Assembly (NCBI GenBank): GCA_043747555.1
Contig: JAYTOY010000084.1
Location: 1-64,000 of the forward strand
Reading direction: 5' to 3'
Source: JAYWDA01 sp043747555
Lineage (GTDB): Bacteria; Bdellovibrionota; Bdellovibrionia; Bdellovibrionales; Bdellovibrionaceae
DNA: 64,000 nucleotides
In this document: piece by piece, positions 32,778 through 41,337 of the stretch
Numbering within the stretch: position 1 is the first letter of the stretch
Layout: every line of letters starts with the position of its first letter
Notes under the pieces: model-generated
Seen by the model: only the letters and a program-made list of their open reading frames with translations
Database searches by the model: none
Told to the model about the DNA's origin: nothing
Made by a program: the position numbers and the translations under genes

Positions 32778-34583
32778 ATGGGTAAAAATTTAAACAAAGC
32801 CGAGCAGGAGCGCCAGAAGGTGTTAGCTTTATTAGACGCAGAGGATTCCGCAATCCCGTCTAATCCTGGGTTAGATCGCGATAGAAAATCCAGTGACTTC
32901 GATGAGTTGTTCACGGCTTCTATGAAGGAACAAGATTTCAAAGTTGGAGACGTGGTCTCTGGTTTAGTGGTCGAAGTTCAAAGTGACTACGTCCTCGTCG
33001 ATATCAATTACAAGTCGGAAGGCTTAATTGCGATCAACGAATTCCGCGTGGTTGATGGTGTCCGAGAAGTAAAACCCGGCGATAAAGTCGAAGTTTTAAT
33101 TGATCGCATCGAAAACGAAAACGGCATGATCGTTCTCTCTAAAGACAAAGCCGATATGCTTCGCGCTTGGTCTGATATCTCAAAAGCCGCTGAGAACGAA
33201 GAAGTGATCGAAGGTACAGTTATTGCCAAAGTTAAGGGCGGACTGAGTGTCGATATCGGCGTTAAGGCCTTCTTACCTGGATCTCAAATTGATCTGCGTC
33301 CTGTGCGAAACATGGATGTCTACATTGGTAAGAAATATAAATTCAAAGTTATTAAATTTAACAAAAAACGTGGGAACATTGTTCTTTCTAGGCGGGCCCT
33401 TCTTGAAGAAGAGCGCGAAAGTCTGAAGACTCAAACTTTAGATGCGATGAAAGAGGGTTCTATTGTTACAGGTCTTGTGAAGAACATCACTGATTACGGT
33501 GCTTTCATCGACTTGGGCGGTATGGACGGATTACTTCACATCACAGACATGAGCTGGGGCCGAATTAAGCATCCATCTGAAGTCTTGAATGTGGGCGATG
33601 AAATCCAAGTTAAAGTTCTTAAATACGACAATGAAAAAGAACGAGTAAGCCTTGGTCTTAAACAATTGCAAGCCGATCCTTGGGAAGGTGTTACAGCCTC
33701 TTATCCGATTGGTGCAAAATTAAAAGGCAAAGTTGTATCGCTCGCTGATTACGGAGCTTTCATTGAGCTTGGTGACGGTATCGAAGGATTGATCCATGTT
33801 TCAGAAATGAGCTGGACAAAGCGTGTGAAGCATCCTTCTCAGATCATCAACATCGGTGACGAAGTTGACGTGCAAGTTTTGGAAGTCGACACAGAAAATC
33901 GTCGTATCAGCTTAGGTATGAAGCAGTTGCAAGCCAATCCATGGGTTGAGTTGAAAGACTCCTACGGACCTGGAACCATCATCGAAGGCGAAGTTAAGTC
34001 TGTGACTGATTTCGGAATTTTCGTGGGTGTTGAAGCGGGCATTGATGGACTTGTTCATATCTCTGACTTTTCTTGGACGAAACGTGTGAACCATCCTTCA
34101 GAAATGTTTGTTAAGGGAGCGAAAGTTCGCGCCGTGGTTTTAGGTGTTGATATCGAAAACGAAAGATTTTCGTTAGGTATTAAGCAACTTGAATCCGATC
34201 CTTGGAGCAATATCGAAAGCAAATATGCGATCGGCAGCCAGCATGATGTTAAAGTCACAAAGCTTGCAGATTTCGGTGCTTTCGTCGAGCTTGAGAGCGA
34301 CATTGAAGGTTTGATCCACATCTCTGAATTGTCGATGGATAAAGTTTCTAAAACTGATGAAGTTGTGAAACCTGGCGACAGTGTTAAAGCAGAAGTGATT
34401 TCAATTGATAAAGACGCTCGTAAGATCGGTCTTTCTTGCAAACTTGTAAAACTAAGAGAAACAAAAGCGGACGTTGAAGATTACGTTAAAAAAGCGACTT
34501 CGACTTCAAAGGCAACTCTGGGTGATTTGTTTGCAGAACAATTGAAAAATGTAAAAACAGATCCCAATTCAACCAAGCAGTAA
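32778..34583 (+). CDS. rpsA: 30S ribosomal protein S1
   Basis: S1 binds mRNA at the platform of the 30S subunit and helps start translation. The 601-residue product contains six S1 (OB-fold) repeats, beginning near residues 40, 125, 210, 300, 385 and 475 in this numbering, with repeats 3-6 showing the strong GAFI/VHISEMSW signature. ATG 32778 is preceded by AGGAGG, but at an unusually long distance of about 14 bases. The C-terminus is a short charged tail. A strong terminator follows. Confidence 0.96.
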   Translation: MGKNLNKAEQERQKVLALLDAEDSAIPSNPGLDRDRKSSDFDELFTASMKEQDFKVGDVVSGLVVEVQSDYVLVDINYKSEGLIAINEFRVVDGVREVKPGDKVEVLIDRIENENGMIVLSKDKADMLRAWSDISKAAENEEVIEGTVIAKVKGGLSVDIGVKAFLPGSQIDLRPVRNMDVYIGKKYKFKVIKFNKKRGNIVLSRRALLEEERESLKTQTLDAMKEGSIVTGLVKNITDYGAFIDLGGMDGLLHITDMSWGRIKHPSEVLNVGDEIQVKVLKYDNEKERVSLGLKQLQADPWEGVTASYPIGAKLKGKVVSLADYGAFIELGDGIEGLIHVSEMSWTKRVKHPSQIINIGDEVDVQVLEVDTENRRISLGMKQLQANPWVELKDSYGPGTIIEGEVKSVTDFGIFVGVEAGIDGLVHISDFSWTKRVNHPSEMFVKGAKVRAVVLGVDIENERFSLGIKQLESDPWSNIESKYAIGSQHDVKVTKLADFGAFVELESDIEGLIHISELSMDKVSKTDEVVKPGDSVKAEVISIDKDARKIGLSCKLVKLRETKADVEDYVKKATSTSKATLGDLFAEQLKNVKTDPNSTKQ

Positions 34584-34619
34584 TTTGCGGATATGAATTG
34601 AACAAAAATATTTAAGGAA

Positions 34620-34644
34620 GGGAGTCGAAAGACTCCCTTTTTTT
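34620..34644 (+). terminator. rho-independent terminator after rpsA
   Basis: GGGAGTC-GAAA-GACTCCC forms a 7-bp GC-rich stem with a GNRA tetraloop, followed by TTTTTTT. It also lies at the end of the convergent MipA-like gene. Confidence 0.92.
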
Positions 34645-35524
34645 ATTTTACTTCTAGACCTGGAATTTTAATTTTTTGCAGCAAGCCTTGGCCTTCGTCT
34701 TCGGGCATGGCTCTTCTTTCAGATTCGCCAATGACGTAAGTGATTCCGACCGTCATACTTAAATTTTGATCCGTTCTGTGCAATGGACTTGTGCGATTAA
34801 CTGAAAGTTCAAAACGTTCGGCACTAAGATAAGCAAAGTAAGAATATTTTCGGTACTTAAAAGATTGCACCAAAGAAAATTCATAACTTAAAAAGCCCGA
34901 GCGCGATTCATAACGGGGACGATCATAGGAAGCATCTTCAGGACGAACATCAAAATAAGTCGCGAAATATTCTTGCGTGGCGCCCCATGTCCCTAAGCTA
35001 AATGAGGTTTTGGCATTGGATTTTTTGACAGGATAAACCCACGCGTGAGAAATCTGTGCTTGATAAATGGCGCCATTGGTTTTCGAGCGAGTAAAATCAG
35101 TGACGATGGATTGGTAAAGTCCAAAATCAAACTGTGTTCCCTCGCCATCTCGGTAAACGGCTTTGGGGCCTAATTGAAGACTCCAGGGAATATCAGGCAT
35201 GCCTTGGCGCACAAAGGTTTCACCTGACTTTACTTCAACGACGCCGGATCCGCCCAGTTCCAGCGACCACTTTTCAGATTTCAAAAAATAGGCGCGGGTT
35301 CCCTCTTTTTGCGTCGACCTTAATATTTCACCACGGTATTCAAAGGTTGGCGCTGGCAAATACCAAATCTTTGTTTGCTCTGAGGCTGGATAAAAGGGGA
35401 ACCGCAAGTAAGCTAAAGCGATGCCATAATCCCATAGCGGTAAAGGCTGGGACTCACTTTCTTGCGACCAAGCAAACAAAGGCAGAAAGCAAAAAATAAG
35501 GAAAAAACGACCAAGATAAGTCAC
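34643..35524 (-). CDS. MipA/OmpV-family outer membrane protein
   Basis: GTG 35524 gives a normal signal peptide (TYLGRFFLIFCFLPLFAWS) and a mature protein of about 270 residues with alternating hydrophobic/polar beta strands and many aromatic residues. It opens with WDYGIALAYLRFPFYPAS and ends with strands such as LSMTVGITYVIGE, in keeping with the MipA/OmpV scaffold/porin family. The frame runs further upstream to a TTG at 35623 but with no signal-like N-terminus. The barrel's substrate or partner is unknown. Confidence 0.75.
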   Translation of the reverse strand: MTYLGRFFLIFCFLPLFAWSQESESQPLPLWDYGIALAYLRFPFYPASEQTKIWYLPAPTFEYRGEILRSTQKEGTRAYFLKSEKWSLELGGSGVVEVKSGETFVRQGMPDIPWSLQLGPKAVYRDGEGTQFDFGLYQSIVTDFTRSKTNGAIYQAQISHAWVYPVKKSNAKTSFSLGTWGATQEYFATYFDVRPEDASYDRPRYESRSGFLSYEFSLVQSFKYRKYSYFAYLSAERFELSVNRTSPLHRTDQNLSMTVGITYVIGESERRAMPEDEGQGLLQKIKIPGLEVK

Positions 35525-35670
35525 TTGCTTATAGATTATCTGCAAGGTTGAGCCCGTGGCAGTCCTGAATTTGCAGAAAATCACTAGCCTCTTTCGAATG
35601 GGCTTAGCGTCAAATCCTGACAACGGACAGAAACAAGAGGAGGCTTAAGGACTTCAAGCGAGGTTTGAAA

Positions 35671-36633
35671 ATGAAAAATCCATTTATGAAATTATTGGTC
35701 GTTCTTTTGGTGATCGTTGGTATCGTTTCTTTAATCCGCATGGGATTCAAAGACCGTGGTGAAGATAAAATGGTGATCACAAAAAATGGCATCCTTCAGC
35801 TGGAGCTAGAAGGCGTTATCATGAATGGTAAAAAGTTTTTAAAAAACCTAAAAAAATATCGTGAAGATAAAAATATTAAAGCGGTCTTGGTGGTGATTGA
35901 TTCTCCTGGAGGATCTGTCGGACCTTCGCAAGAAATTTACGCAGAACTTTTACGAACGCGTGAAGAATTTAAATTGCCCGTCATCTGCGTTTCCAATGGC
36001 CTGGTCGCCAGCGGCGGTTACTATTCAGCCGCAGCTTGTGATAAATTAGTTGTCGCAAAAGGCTCTTTGATCGGATCGATTGGCGTTATCATGAGTTTTG
36101 CAAATCTTGAAAAACTTTATGATTGGGCCAAGATCACAAGATACTCAATCACTTCTGGAAAGTTTAAAGATTCGGGCGCTGAATACCGGACGATGCGCGC
36201 TGACGAGAAAGAACTTTTTCAATCCATGATCAACGATGTTTTCAAACAGTTCAAAGCGGATATCGTAACGGCTCGAAAAATGAAACCAGAAGTTGTTGAA
36301 CAGTATGCTGACGGCCGAGTTTTCACCGGTGCAAAAGCAGTGGAACTTGGTTTTGCAGATAAAGTGGGAAGTTACGAAGACGCAGTTAACTTAACTGCCG
36401 AAATGGCCCATCTTGGAAAAGACTATGAAGTTTTTGAAGTGCCAAAGAAAAAAAGATCGATCTTTGATTTTGGCACTGAAGACCATGAAGATTCCCTCAA
36501 TTCTGTGAACGAACAAACTAAGATTTTTGGCTTGTTCAATCAAACTCCCAGTGCAAAGGATTTAATCAAAGAATTTGTTAAATCGCAGTCCCTGAATCAG
36601 CCGGTTTTGTTGATGCCAGGTTACTGGCTTTAA
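35671..36633 (+). CDS. sppA: signal peptide peptidase SppA-type serine protease (S49)
   Basis: The 320-residue membrane peptidase degrades cleaved signal peptides. One N-terminal transmembrane helix (about 5-24) anchors it in the inner membrane with the protease outside. The catalytic Ser is in VASGGYYSA (about 113) and the Lys general base in SGKFKDSGAEYR (about 163), as in the short SppA type. The ATG at 35671 has GAGG upstream; a TTG at 35665 is less likely. The stop overlaps the HIT gene start (TAATG). Confidence 0.88.
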   Translation: MKNPFMKLLVVLLVIVGIVSLIRMGFKDRGEDKMVITKNGILQLELEGVIMNGKKFLKNLKKYREDKNIKAVLVVIDSPGGSVGPSQEIYAELLRTREEFKLPVICVSNGLVASGGYYSAAACDKLVVAKGSLIGSIGVIMSFANLEKLYDWAKITRYSITSGKFKDSGAEYRTMRADEKELFQSMINDVFKQFKADIVTARKMKPEVVEQYADGRVFTGAKAVELGFADKVGSYEDAVNLTAEMAHLGKDYEVFEVPKKKRSIFDFGTEDHEDSLNSVNEQTKIFGLFNQTPSAKDLIKEFVKSQSLNQPVLLMPGYWL

Positions 36634-37235
36634 TGAGGACGGCAAAAAAACCTCTTAATAAAGTGAAGAAAGTGAAGAAAGTGAAGAAATCGAAGGCTTC
36701 GGCTTACTTAAGCTTAGACAAAGAGATTTGGCCCATCGAGAGGGATGTTTTATTTCGTCCCGATCGATTGAAATATGTTCGCAAGTTAATTCATGAAAAG
36801 GGTTGTGTTTTTTGTGTAGCTTCAAAAGAAATTTCATTTGAAAGTCTTTGTGTTTTTAAATCGAAACACTCGATGATTGTCGTCAATAAATATCCCTATA
36901 ATAGCGGGCATGTTTTGATTCTGCCAATAAAGCATAAAGGTGGAATTTTTGATTTAACAGAAGATGAGTTCGCAGATCTGCATCTGACCTTAAGGCTAGC
37001 TATGAAAGCTGTGACCGAGACCTATCAACCCGGTGGAATTAACGTCGGCCTTAACCAGGGCCAGATCGCTGGAGCTGGAATTCCAGAGCATTTACATTAT
37101 CACGTGATTCCTCGCTGGGCCGGAGACTTGAATTTTTTTCCTTTGATTGCTGAAACCAAAGTTGTGGTTGAAAATCTAGAGCAGACTTTCGAGCGATTGC
37201 AGAATTTTTTTAAGTCTCATAAGGAGGCTCAGTGA
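36633..37235 (+). CDS. HIT-family nucleotide hydrolase/transferase
   Basis: The 200-residue protein has the histidine triad HLHYHVIPRW (about 152-161) and the upstream substrate segment INVGLNQGQIAGAGIPEH, typical of the HIT/GalT fold, plus a CVFC zinc-knuckle-like pair near residue 55. Members hydrolyse or transfer nucleotide phosphoesters such as Ap4A. The first 25 residues are an unusual lysine-rich extension made by a 9-base tandem repeat (KVKKVKKVKK). It overlaps genes on both sides (sppA and rhomboid), so all three are translated together. Confidence 0.85.
   Translation: MRTAKKPLNKVKKVKKVKKSKASAYLSLDKEIWPIERDVLFRPDRLKYVRKLIHEKGCVFCVASKEISFESLCVFKSKHSMIVVNKYPYNSGHVLILPIKHKGGIFDLTEDEFADLHLTLRLAMKAVTETYQPGGINVGLNQGQIAGAGIPEHLHYHVIPRWAGDLNFFPLIAETKVVVENLEQTFERLQNFFKSHKEAQ
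36663..36689 (+). repeat. 9-base tandem repeat, three copies of GTGAAGAAA
   Basis: Three exact copies encode a Val-Lys-Lys repeat in the N-terminal extension of the HIT protein. As the unit is a multiple of three, changes in copy number would alter the length of the basic tail without shifting the frame. Confidence 0.8.
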
Positions 37236-37990
37236 ACAGCCAAAAGCCACAAATGATGGTTCCTTTAACGCCAGCGGTGAAATGGATCATCATCGTGACA
37301 GTAGGCTTTTGGTTTGTTGGACAGGTTTTACTGGAAACTTTTTTACGTGTTCGCTTTTCTTCTTGGCTTGCTCTGTACCCAGAAAAAGTTATTTTTAATT
37401 TTTATGCCTGGCAGCTAGTCACCTACATGTTCCTGCACACTCTGCAGATCACGCATATTTTATTTAATATGTTACTTTTGTGGTTTATCGGTTCTGAGTT
37501 AGAGCAGCGCTGGGGCACGAAGTTTTTCACAGCCTATTATTTAATTTGTGGAGTCGGTGCCGCCATTATTTACACCGTCGGCATGGGAATTTATGCAGCG
37601 GCCACGGGCCATCAAGTAGGATTGTCTGTTCCTGTCATCGGCGCCTCGGGAGCCGTTTTCGGACTGCTTCTTGCTTATGGAATTATTTTTGGCGAACGAA
37701 TTGTTTACTTCTTTATGGTTTTTCCAATGAAGGCCAAATACTTTGTGATGATTATGGGGGTTGTTGAATTTGCCTCCATGATCACAGCCAGTATCGAAGG
37801 CTCTGAAGTCGCCTACTTGGCTCACCTCGGTGGAATTGCAACGGGTTATCTGTTTCTAACAGGATACACACGCTGGCAGCGTCTTCGCTGGGCACAAAAA
37901 GCACAGCAAAAACACAAAGGAAGAAACTTAAAATTGGTGGTCGATAATGATAAAAAAAATCCACCGGATGGTCCGAAATACTGGAATTAG
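37232..37990 (+). CDS. rhomboid-family intramembrane serine protease
   Basis: The 252-residue, six-helix membrane protein has the rhomboid order: HTLQITHILFNMLLLWFIGS (helix 2 His/Asn), GASGAVFGLL with catalytic Ser (about 138), and AHLGGIATGYLF with catalytic His (about 197). It cleaves transmembrane substrates inside the inner membrane. GTG 37232 overlaps the HIT stop (GTGA). With sppA two genes earlier it makes an operon with two membrane proteases. Confidence 0.88.
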   Translation: MNSQKPQMMVPLTPAVKWIIIVTVGFWFVGQVLLETFLRVRFSSWLALYPEKVIFNFYAWQLVTYMFLHTLQITHILFNMLLLWFIGSELEQRWGTKFFTAYYLICGVGAAIIYTVGMGIYAAATGHQVGLSVPVIGASGAVFGLLLAYGIIFGERIVYFFMVFPMKAKYFVMIMGVVEFASMITASIEGSEVAYLAHLGGIATGYLFLTGYTRWQRLRWAQKAQQKHKGRNLKLVVDNDKKNPPDGPKYWN

Positions 37991-38042
37991 ACAGATTGGG
38001 CTGGTACACTAAGGTTCTGCAGTTATAACCTAGGGGGCCTAA

Positions 38043-38246
38043 ATGTCGTCATCATCGTCTTCAGACAATGGTTTTAAAAATTTAAAATATGATAAGAGGA
38101 TGACTGAGTGGATGGTCAACAATGGCCAGCTCAGTAAAGAAGATCTTAAAAAACATATGGACGAATTGCCGGACCTAACAAATAAAGTCGATATGCTTCG
38201 AATGGCCGAAGAAAAATACCAAGCTGGCACTGGCGAAACTCACTAA
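38043..38246 (+). CDS. small acidic/basic cytoplasmic protein
   Basis: The 67-residue protein begins with a run of six serines and then reads as a small helical protein (KRMTEWMVNNGQLSKEDLKK). No signal peptide or motif is visible. ATG 38043 follows GGGG at 6 bases. Codon use and the strong ribosome site suggest it is real. Confidence 0.6.
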   Translation: MSSSSSSDNGFKNLKYDKRMTEWMVNNGQLSKEDLKKHMDELPDLTNKVDMLRMAEEKYQAGTGETH

Positions 38247-38263
38247 TAAAATTTGCTATTTTT

Positions 38264-39274
38264 TTAGTTGCTTGAAGTCTCTGGAGCAGGATCGGCCGAC
38301 ATTTCTTTCGGTTCTGCTTGCGCCGCTTTGACATTATCTAAGGCTGTGCCTTTTTCTGTAGCAGCTGTCCACTCTTCGCGGATAATTTTATATTGATCAC
38401 CATTTTTCTGGGCATAAATCGTTTTAATTCCGTAATCCACATGTTCGCTGGATTCATATTTTTGCAATGTTTTTACAATCAACTCATTTCGATGAATCAG
38501 CATAAAAGGTTGTGACAAGGTGACTTTAATAAATTCGCTGCGATTTTTCATGCGGCTTTTATGATTTTTCCAGGCATTAAAACTTTTAAATCCAGGGGCA
38601 TTAAAACTGGGATCATAAAAAGAAAGATATTTATCAACATCTTTTGCTTCCCAAGCAGATTTCCAGGTTTCCACAAACTGCTTCATGGCCTCACGGCGGC
38701 GAGTGTGTTCTTCTTTTGTGATGTAATCCACCTGATCGTAAATGATCATCGGGGTCTCATCGAGTTTAATATAATTGCTAATTTTTTCTAAGACGTTATT
38801 TCGAACGACCACACAACCTCGGGATCCACGTGTCAGTGCAGTTTCTTCTGGAATCGAATGGAGCCAAATACCTGAGCCAGTTTTATGGGCCCTTTGATCA
38901 AACAGATTTGGATAATTCGTGGTGAACGCCATTTTACCATACATTGAAAAAGGAATTTGTGGCTGTGATAGCTTTGAATGGAAAAAGTAAATTCCTTCAG
39001 GTGTTTTATGATCGTTGGCCTTTGTTTTATTGCCATCATTTTTTCCGATATCAGCTGGGACTTCATCAATTTTTTTTAACGTTTCGCCACTGCGCTCAAA
39101 AATCATCAGTTTTCGTTCTTTTTTATCAACTAAAAAAACATATTTTGAAAAAGCCTCGGTGCTTGAAATTTGCAAAAGGTCGGCGGGCAAAAGTTCAGGA
39201 GCTGATGATGACGTGTCTTGACCCAGCGTCAGATTTGAAAAAATAATAAGACTGATGAAGGCCAAGAATTTCAA
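38264..39274 (-). CDS. L,D-transpeptidase (YkuD) with NTF2-like C-terminal domain
   Basis: The exported enzyme has a signal peptide (KFLAFISLIIFSNLTLG, from TTG 39274 after AGGA; ATG 39307 is another start with no ribosome site). The YkuD catalytic domain occupies about 45-200: GIYFFHSKLSQPQIPFS, IWLHSIPEE and SRGCVVVRNN with the nucleophilic Cys. The usual SHGCIR is changed to SRGCVV. Residues ~220-330 form an NTF2/SnoaL-like domain (FVETWKSAWEAKDVDKYLSFY), the arrangement of the Cds6-type enzymes. It crosslinks or edits peptidoglycan, either its own or a prey cell's. Confidence 0.83.
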   Translation of the reverse strand: MKFLAFISLIIFSNLTLGQDTSSSAPELLPADLLQISSTEAFSKYVFLVDKKERKLMIFERSGETLKKIDEVPADIGKNDGNKTKANDHKTPEGIYFFHSKLSQPQIPFSMYGKMAFTTNYPNLFDQRAHKTGSGIWLHSIPEETALTRGSRGCVVVRNNVLEKISNYIKLDETPMIIYDQVDYITKEEHTRRREAMKQFVETWKSAWEAKDVDKYLSFYDPSFNAPGFKSFNAWKNHKSRMKNRSEFIKVTLSQPFMLIHRNELIVKTLQKYESSEHVDYGIKTIYAQKNGDQYKIIREEWTAATEKGTALDNVKAAQAEPKEMSADPAPETSSN

Positions 39275-39420
39275 GTCAGATTTCCTATCTAATGTCCCGT
39301 TAAACATCGGTCGAAAACGGTCTTCGCTGAAGGGGTGAATCTCATAATGAGAATCCTTAACCTGTCTAGACCTTGGTCAAAAATACCAGGATAAAGACCA
39401 AAAATCCAAGCTTTTAGGTC

Positions 39421-39448
39421 TTAAGACTTCAGTCTGGTCCTCCGATAA
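39421..39448 (+). promoter_or_regulatory. possible sigma-28 (FliA) promoter of fliL
   Basis: TTAAGACT (39421-39428), 12 bases, then TCCGATAA (39441-39448) resemble the flagellar consensus TAAAGTTT-N11-GCCGATAA, with CCGATAA exact and the spacing longer by one. The predicted start is about 15 bases before the ribosome site of fliL. Confidence 0.45.
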
Positions 39449-39469
39449 ATTTCTTAGATCGAGGTGTCT

Positions 39470-39976
39470 ATGGCTGAAGAAACTAAATCCACACCAGAGC
39501 GAAGTCGCAATATGGGTGCGATTTTACAAATTGCTGGCGCAATTTTGTGCTTGGGTGTTTCAGGTGGCGGAGCCTACTTAACTTACGCCTCGACGATAGG
39601 TTGGGAAAGTCCCAAAATCACCGAAGGTCAACTGCAACGGAATGTGGCTTCCACTGAAAATCAAGTCAAAGAACCTTATATTTACACTATGGATAAATTC
39701 ACAGTGAACTTGGGCGGTGAACCTAAGCGGACTATTCGTCTGGAAGTAAATTTAGAGATGCTAGGGCAAGATGGTTTTGAAGAAGTCATCAATACAGAGA
39801 ACAGGGCCAAAGCCCGGGACCGTATCGTAAGAATTTTAAATGAGCAGGCCTTTGGAGATTTAGAAAGCATTCAGGGGAAACTATTCTTGAAACAAAGTAT
39901 TTCCAGCGAAATTAACGGGATTTTGAAAAAAGGCATCGTAAAAGATATTTATTTCAGTGAATTTATTGTGCAATAA
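39470..39976 (+). CDS. fliL: flagellar basal body-associated protein FliL
   Basis: A single-pass inner-membrane protein that surrounds the flagellar stator and affects torque. After a short cytoplasmic tail there is one helix (about 16-35, AILQIAGAILCLGVSGGGAYL), then the periplasmic domain with YTMDKFTVNLGG, RTIRLEVNLEM, AKARDRIVRILNEQ and the late INGILKKGIVKDIYFSEFIVQ. ATG 39470 has GAGG 5 bases before. No other flagellar gene lies nearby, so it is unlinked from its usual operon; Bdellovibrio-like bacteria carry more than one fliL. Confidence 0.88.
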   Translation: MAEETKSTPERSRNMGAILQIAGAILCLGVSGGGAYLTYASTIGWESPKITEGQLQRNVASTENQVKEPYIYTMDKFTVNLGGEPKRTIRLEVNLEMLGQDGFEEVINTENRAKARDRIVRILNEQAFGDLESIQGKLFLKQSISSEINGILKKGIVKDIYFSEFIVQ

Positions 39977-40017
39977 CTTTTATAATAGACCCTTGAGCCT
40001 AACACTCAGGAGTCTTT

Positions 40018-41337
40018 ATGAAGCGTCTACTACTTATATTTTTATGGCCAGTCCTCTCCCAAGCTCAAGATCTGCGGATCTCTTTACCTGTCACAAAATT
40101 CAAACTTAAAAATGGGCTGACCGTTTTGCTTCTGGAAGATCACACTGTTCCGATTATTAGCTATCACACTTGGTATAAGGTGGGCTCTAGGGATGAAGCC
40201 GAAGGCGTTACCGGCGCGGCTCATATGTTAGAACATATGATGTTCAAAGGAGCTAAGAAATACTCTGGCAAACAATTCGATCAAATGATGAACGAAAACG
40301 GAGTTCAGCATAATGCATTTACAACTTTTGATTACACTGGATTTTATGAAAATCTGCCGGCCTCTAAACTTGAAATGATTATGGATGTAGAGCTGGACCG
40401 AATGTCATCGCTGACGCTGAATCCGCAAGACCTTCTCAGCGAAAGAGATGTCGTTAAAGAAGAGCGCCGCTGGCGTGTCGATAATAATCCACGCGGCGTT
40501 TTATTTGAAACGACAATGGCCAATGTCTTTAAAGTCCATCCCTATAAATGGCCCGTTATTGGAACCATGAAAGATATTTCAAATTATAACGTCGACACCT
40601 TAAGAAATTTTTATAACCAGTACTATGTTCCAAACAATGCAGTCCTTGTGATTGCAGGAGATTTTAAAACTTCCACAGCTAAAAGTTTAGTTGAAAAGTA
40701 CTATGGACAATTGGTCTATAAAGAAGTTCCAGTGCTGAATCAACCCAAAGAGCCGGCTCAGACTGTTCAAAATAACGCTTTTGTCCGACAAGAAGTCCAA
40801 AATGTCAGTGTCGACATTGCCTTTCAGGGCCTTCCGCAAGGGGACACTGATATGTATGCTTTGGATTTAGCGTCCTATATTTTAGGTTCAGGAAGCTCTT
40901 CCAGGCTGCACAAGCGATTGGTGTATCAATCTCAACTAGCTACTTCTGCCGAGGCCTATCATTTTTCTTTGAAAGACCATGGACTTTTTAGCGTTGGTCT
41001 TAGTTTGAAGCCGGGGCAATCAAAAGAAAAAGCTCTGGAGCTTGTCTATAACGAAATTTTTAAGCTGCGCACTCAAAATGTAACAGCGGCTGAATTGCAG
41101 AAAGCAAAAACGTTGGCCATGAAGTCTTTTGTTGATGGTCTAATGACTATCGACGAAAAGGCGCGCGCTTTAGCGGCCACGGAAATTATTACGGGATCTT
41201 ATGAAAACCTTTTTACTGACCTCGAGAAGTATAACAAGGTATCGGCCGCTGACATTCAGCGAGTGTGCGCGAAAATGTTAAATACGAATCAAAGATCAAT
41301 CGTGATTTTAGAGCCAAAAATAAAGGCGGCCTTATGA
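40018..41337 (+). CDS. M16-family zinc metallopeptidase, catalytic subunit
   Basis: The 439-residue protein, with a short signal peptide (RLLLIFLWPVLSQA), has the inverted zinc motif HMLEH (69-73) and the distal Glu in the usual RDVVKEER segment, so it should be active. Two M16 halves follow each other (second half from about 225). It is likely periplasmic and degrades short peptides. The next gene encodes a partner without the zinc motif and overlaps it (ATGA), so the enzyme works as a heterodimer like mitochondrial processing peptidase. Confidence 0.9.
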   Translation: MKRLLLIFLWPVLSQAQDLRISLPVTKFKLKNGLTVLLLEDHTVPIISYHTWYKVGSRDEAEGVTGAAHMLEHMMFKGAKKYSGKQFDQMMNENGVQHNAFTTFDYTGFYENLPASKLEMIMDVELDRMSSLTLNPQDLLSERDVVKEERRWRVDNNPRGVLFETTMANVFKVHPYKWPVIGTMKDISNYNVDTLRNFYNQYYVPNNAVLVIAGDFKTSTAKSLVEKYYGQLVYKEVPVLNQPKEPAQTVQNNAFVRQEVQNVSVDIAFQGLPQGDTDMYALDLASYILGSGSSSRLHKRLVYQSQLATSAEAYHFSLKDHGLFSVGLSLKPGQSKEKALELVYNEIFKLRTQNVTAAELQKAKTLAMKSFVDGLMTIDEKARALAATEIITGSYENLFTDLEKYNKVSAADIQRVCAKMLNTNQRSIVILEPKIKAAL

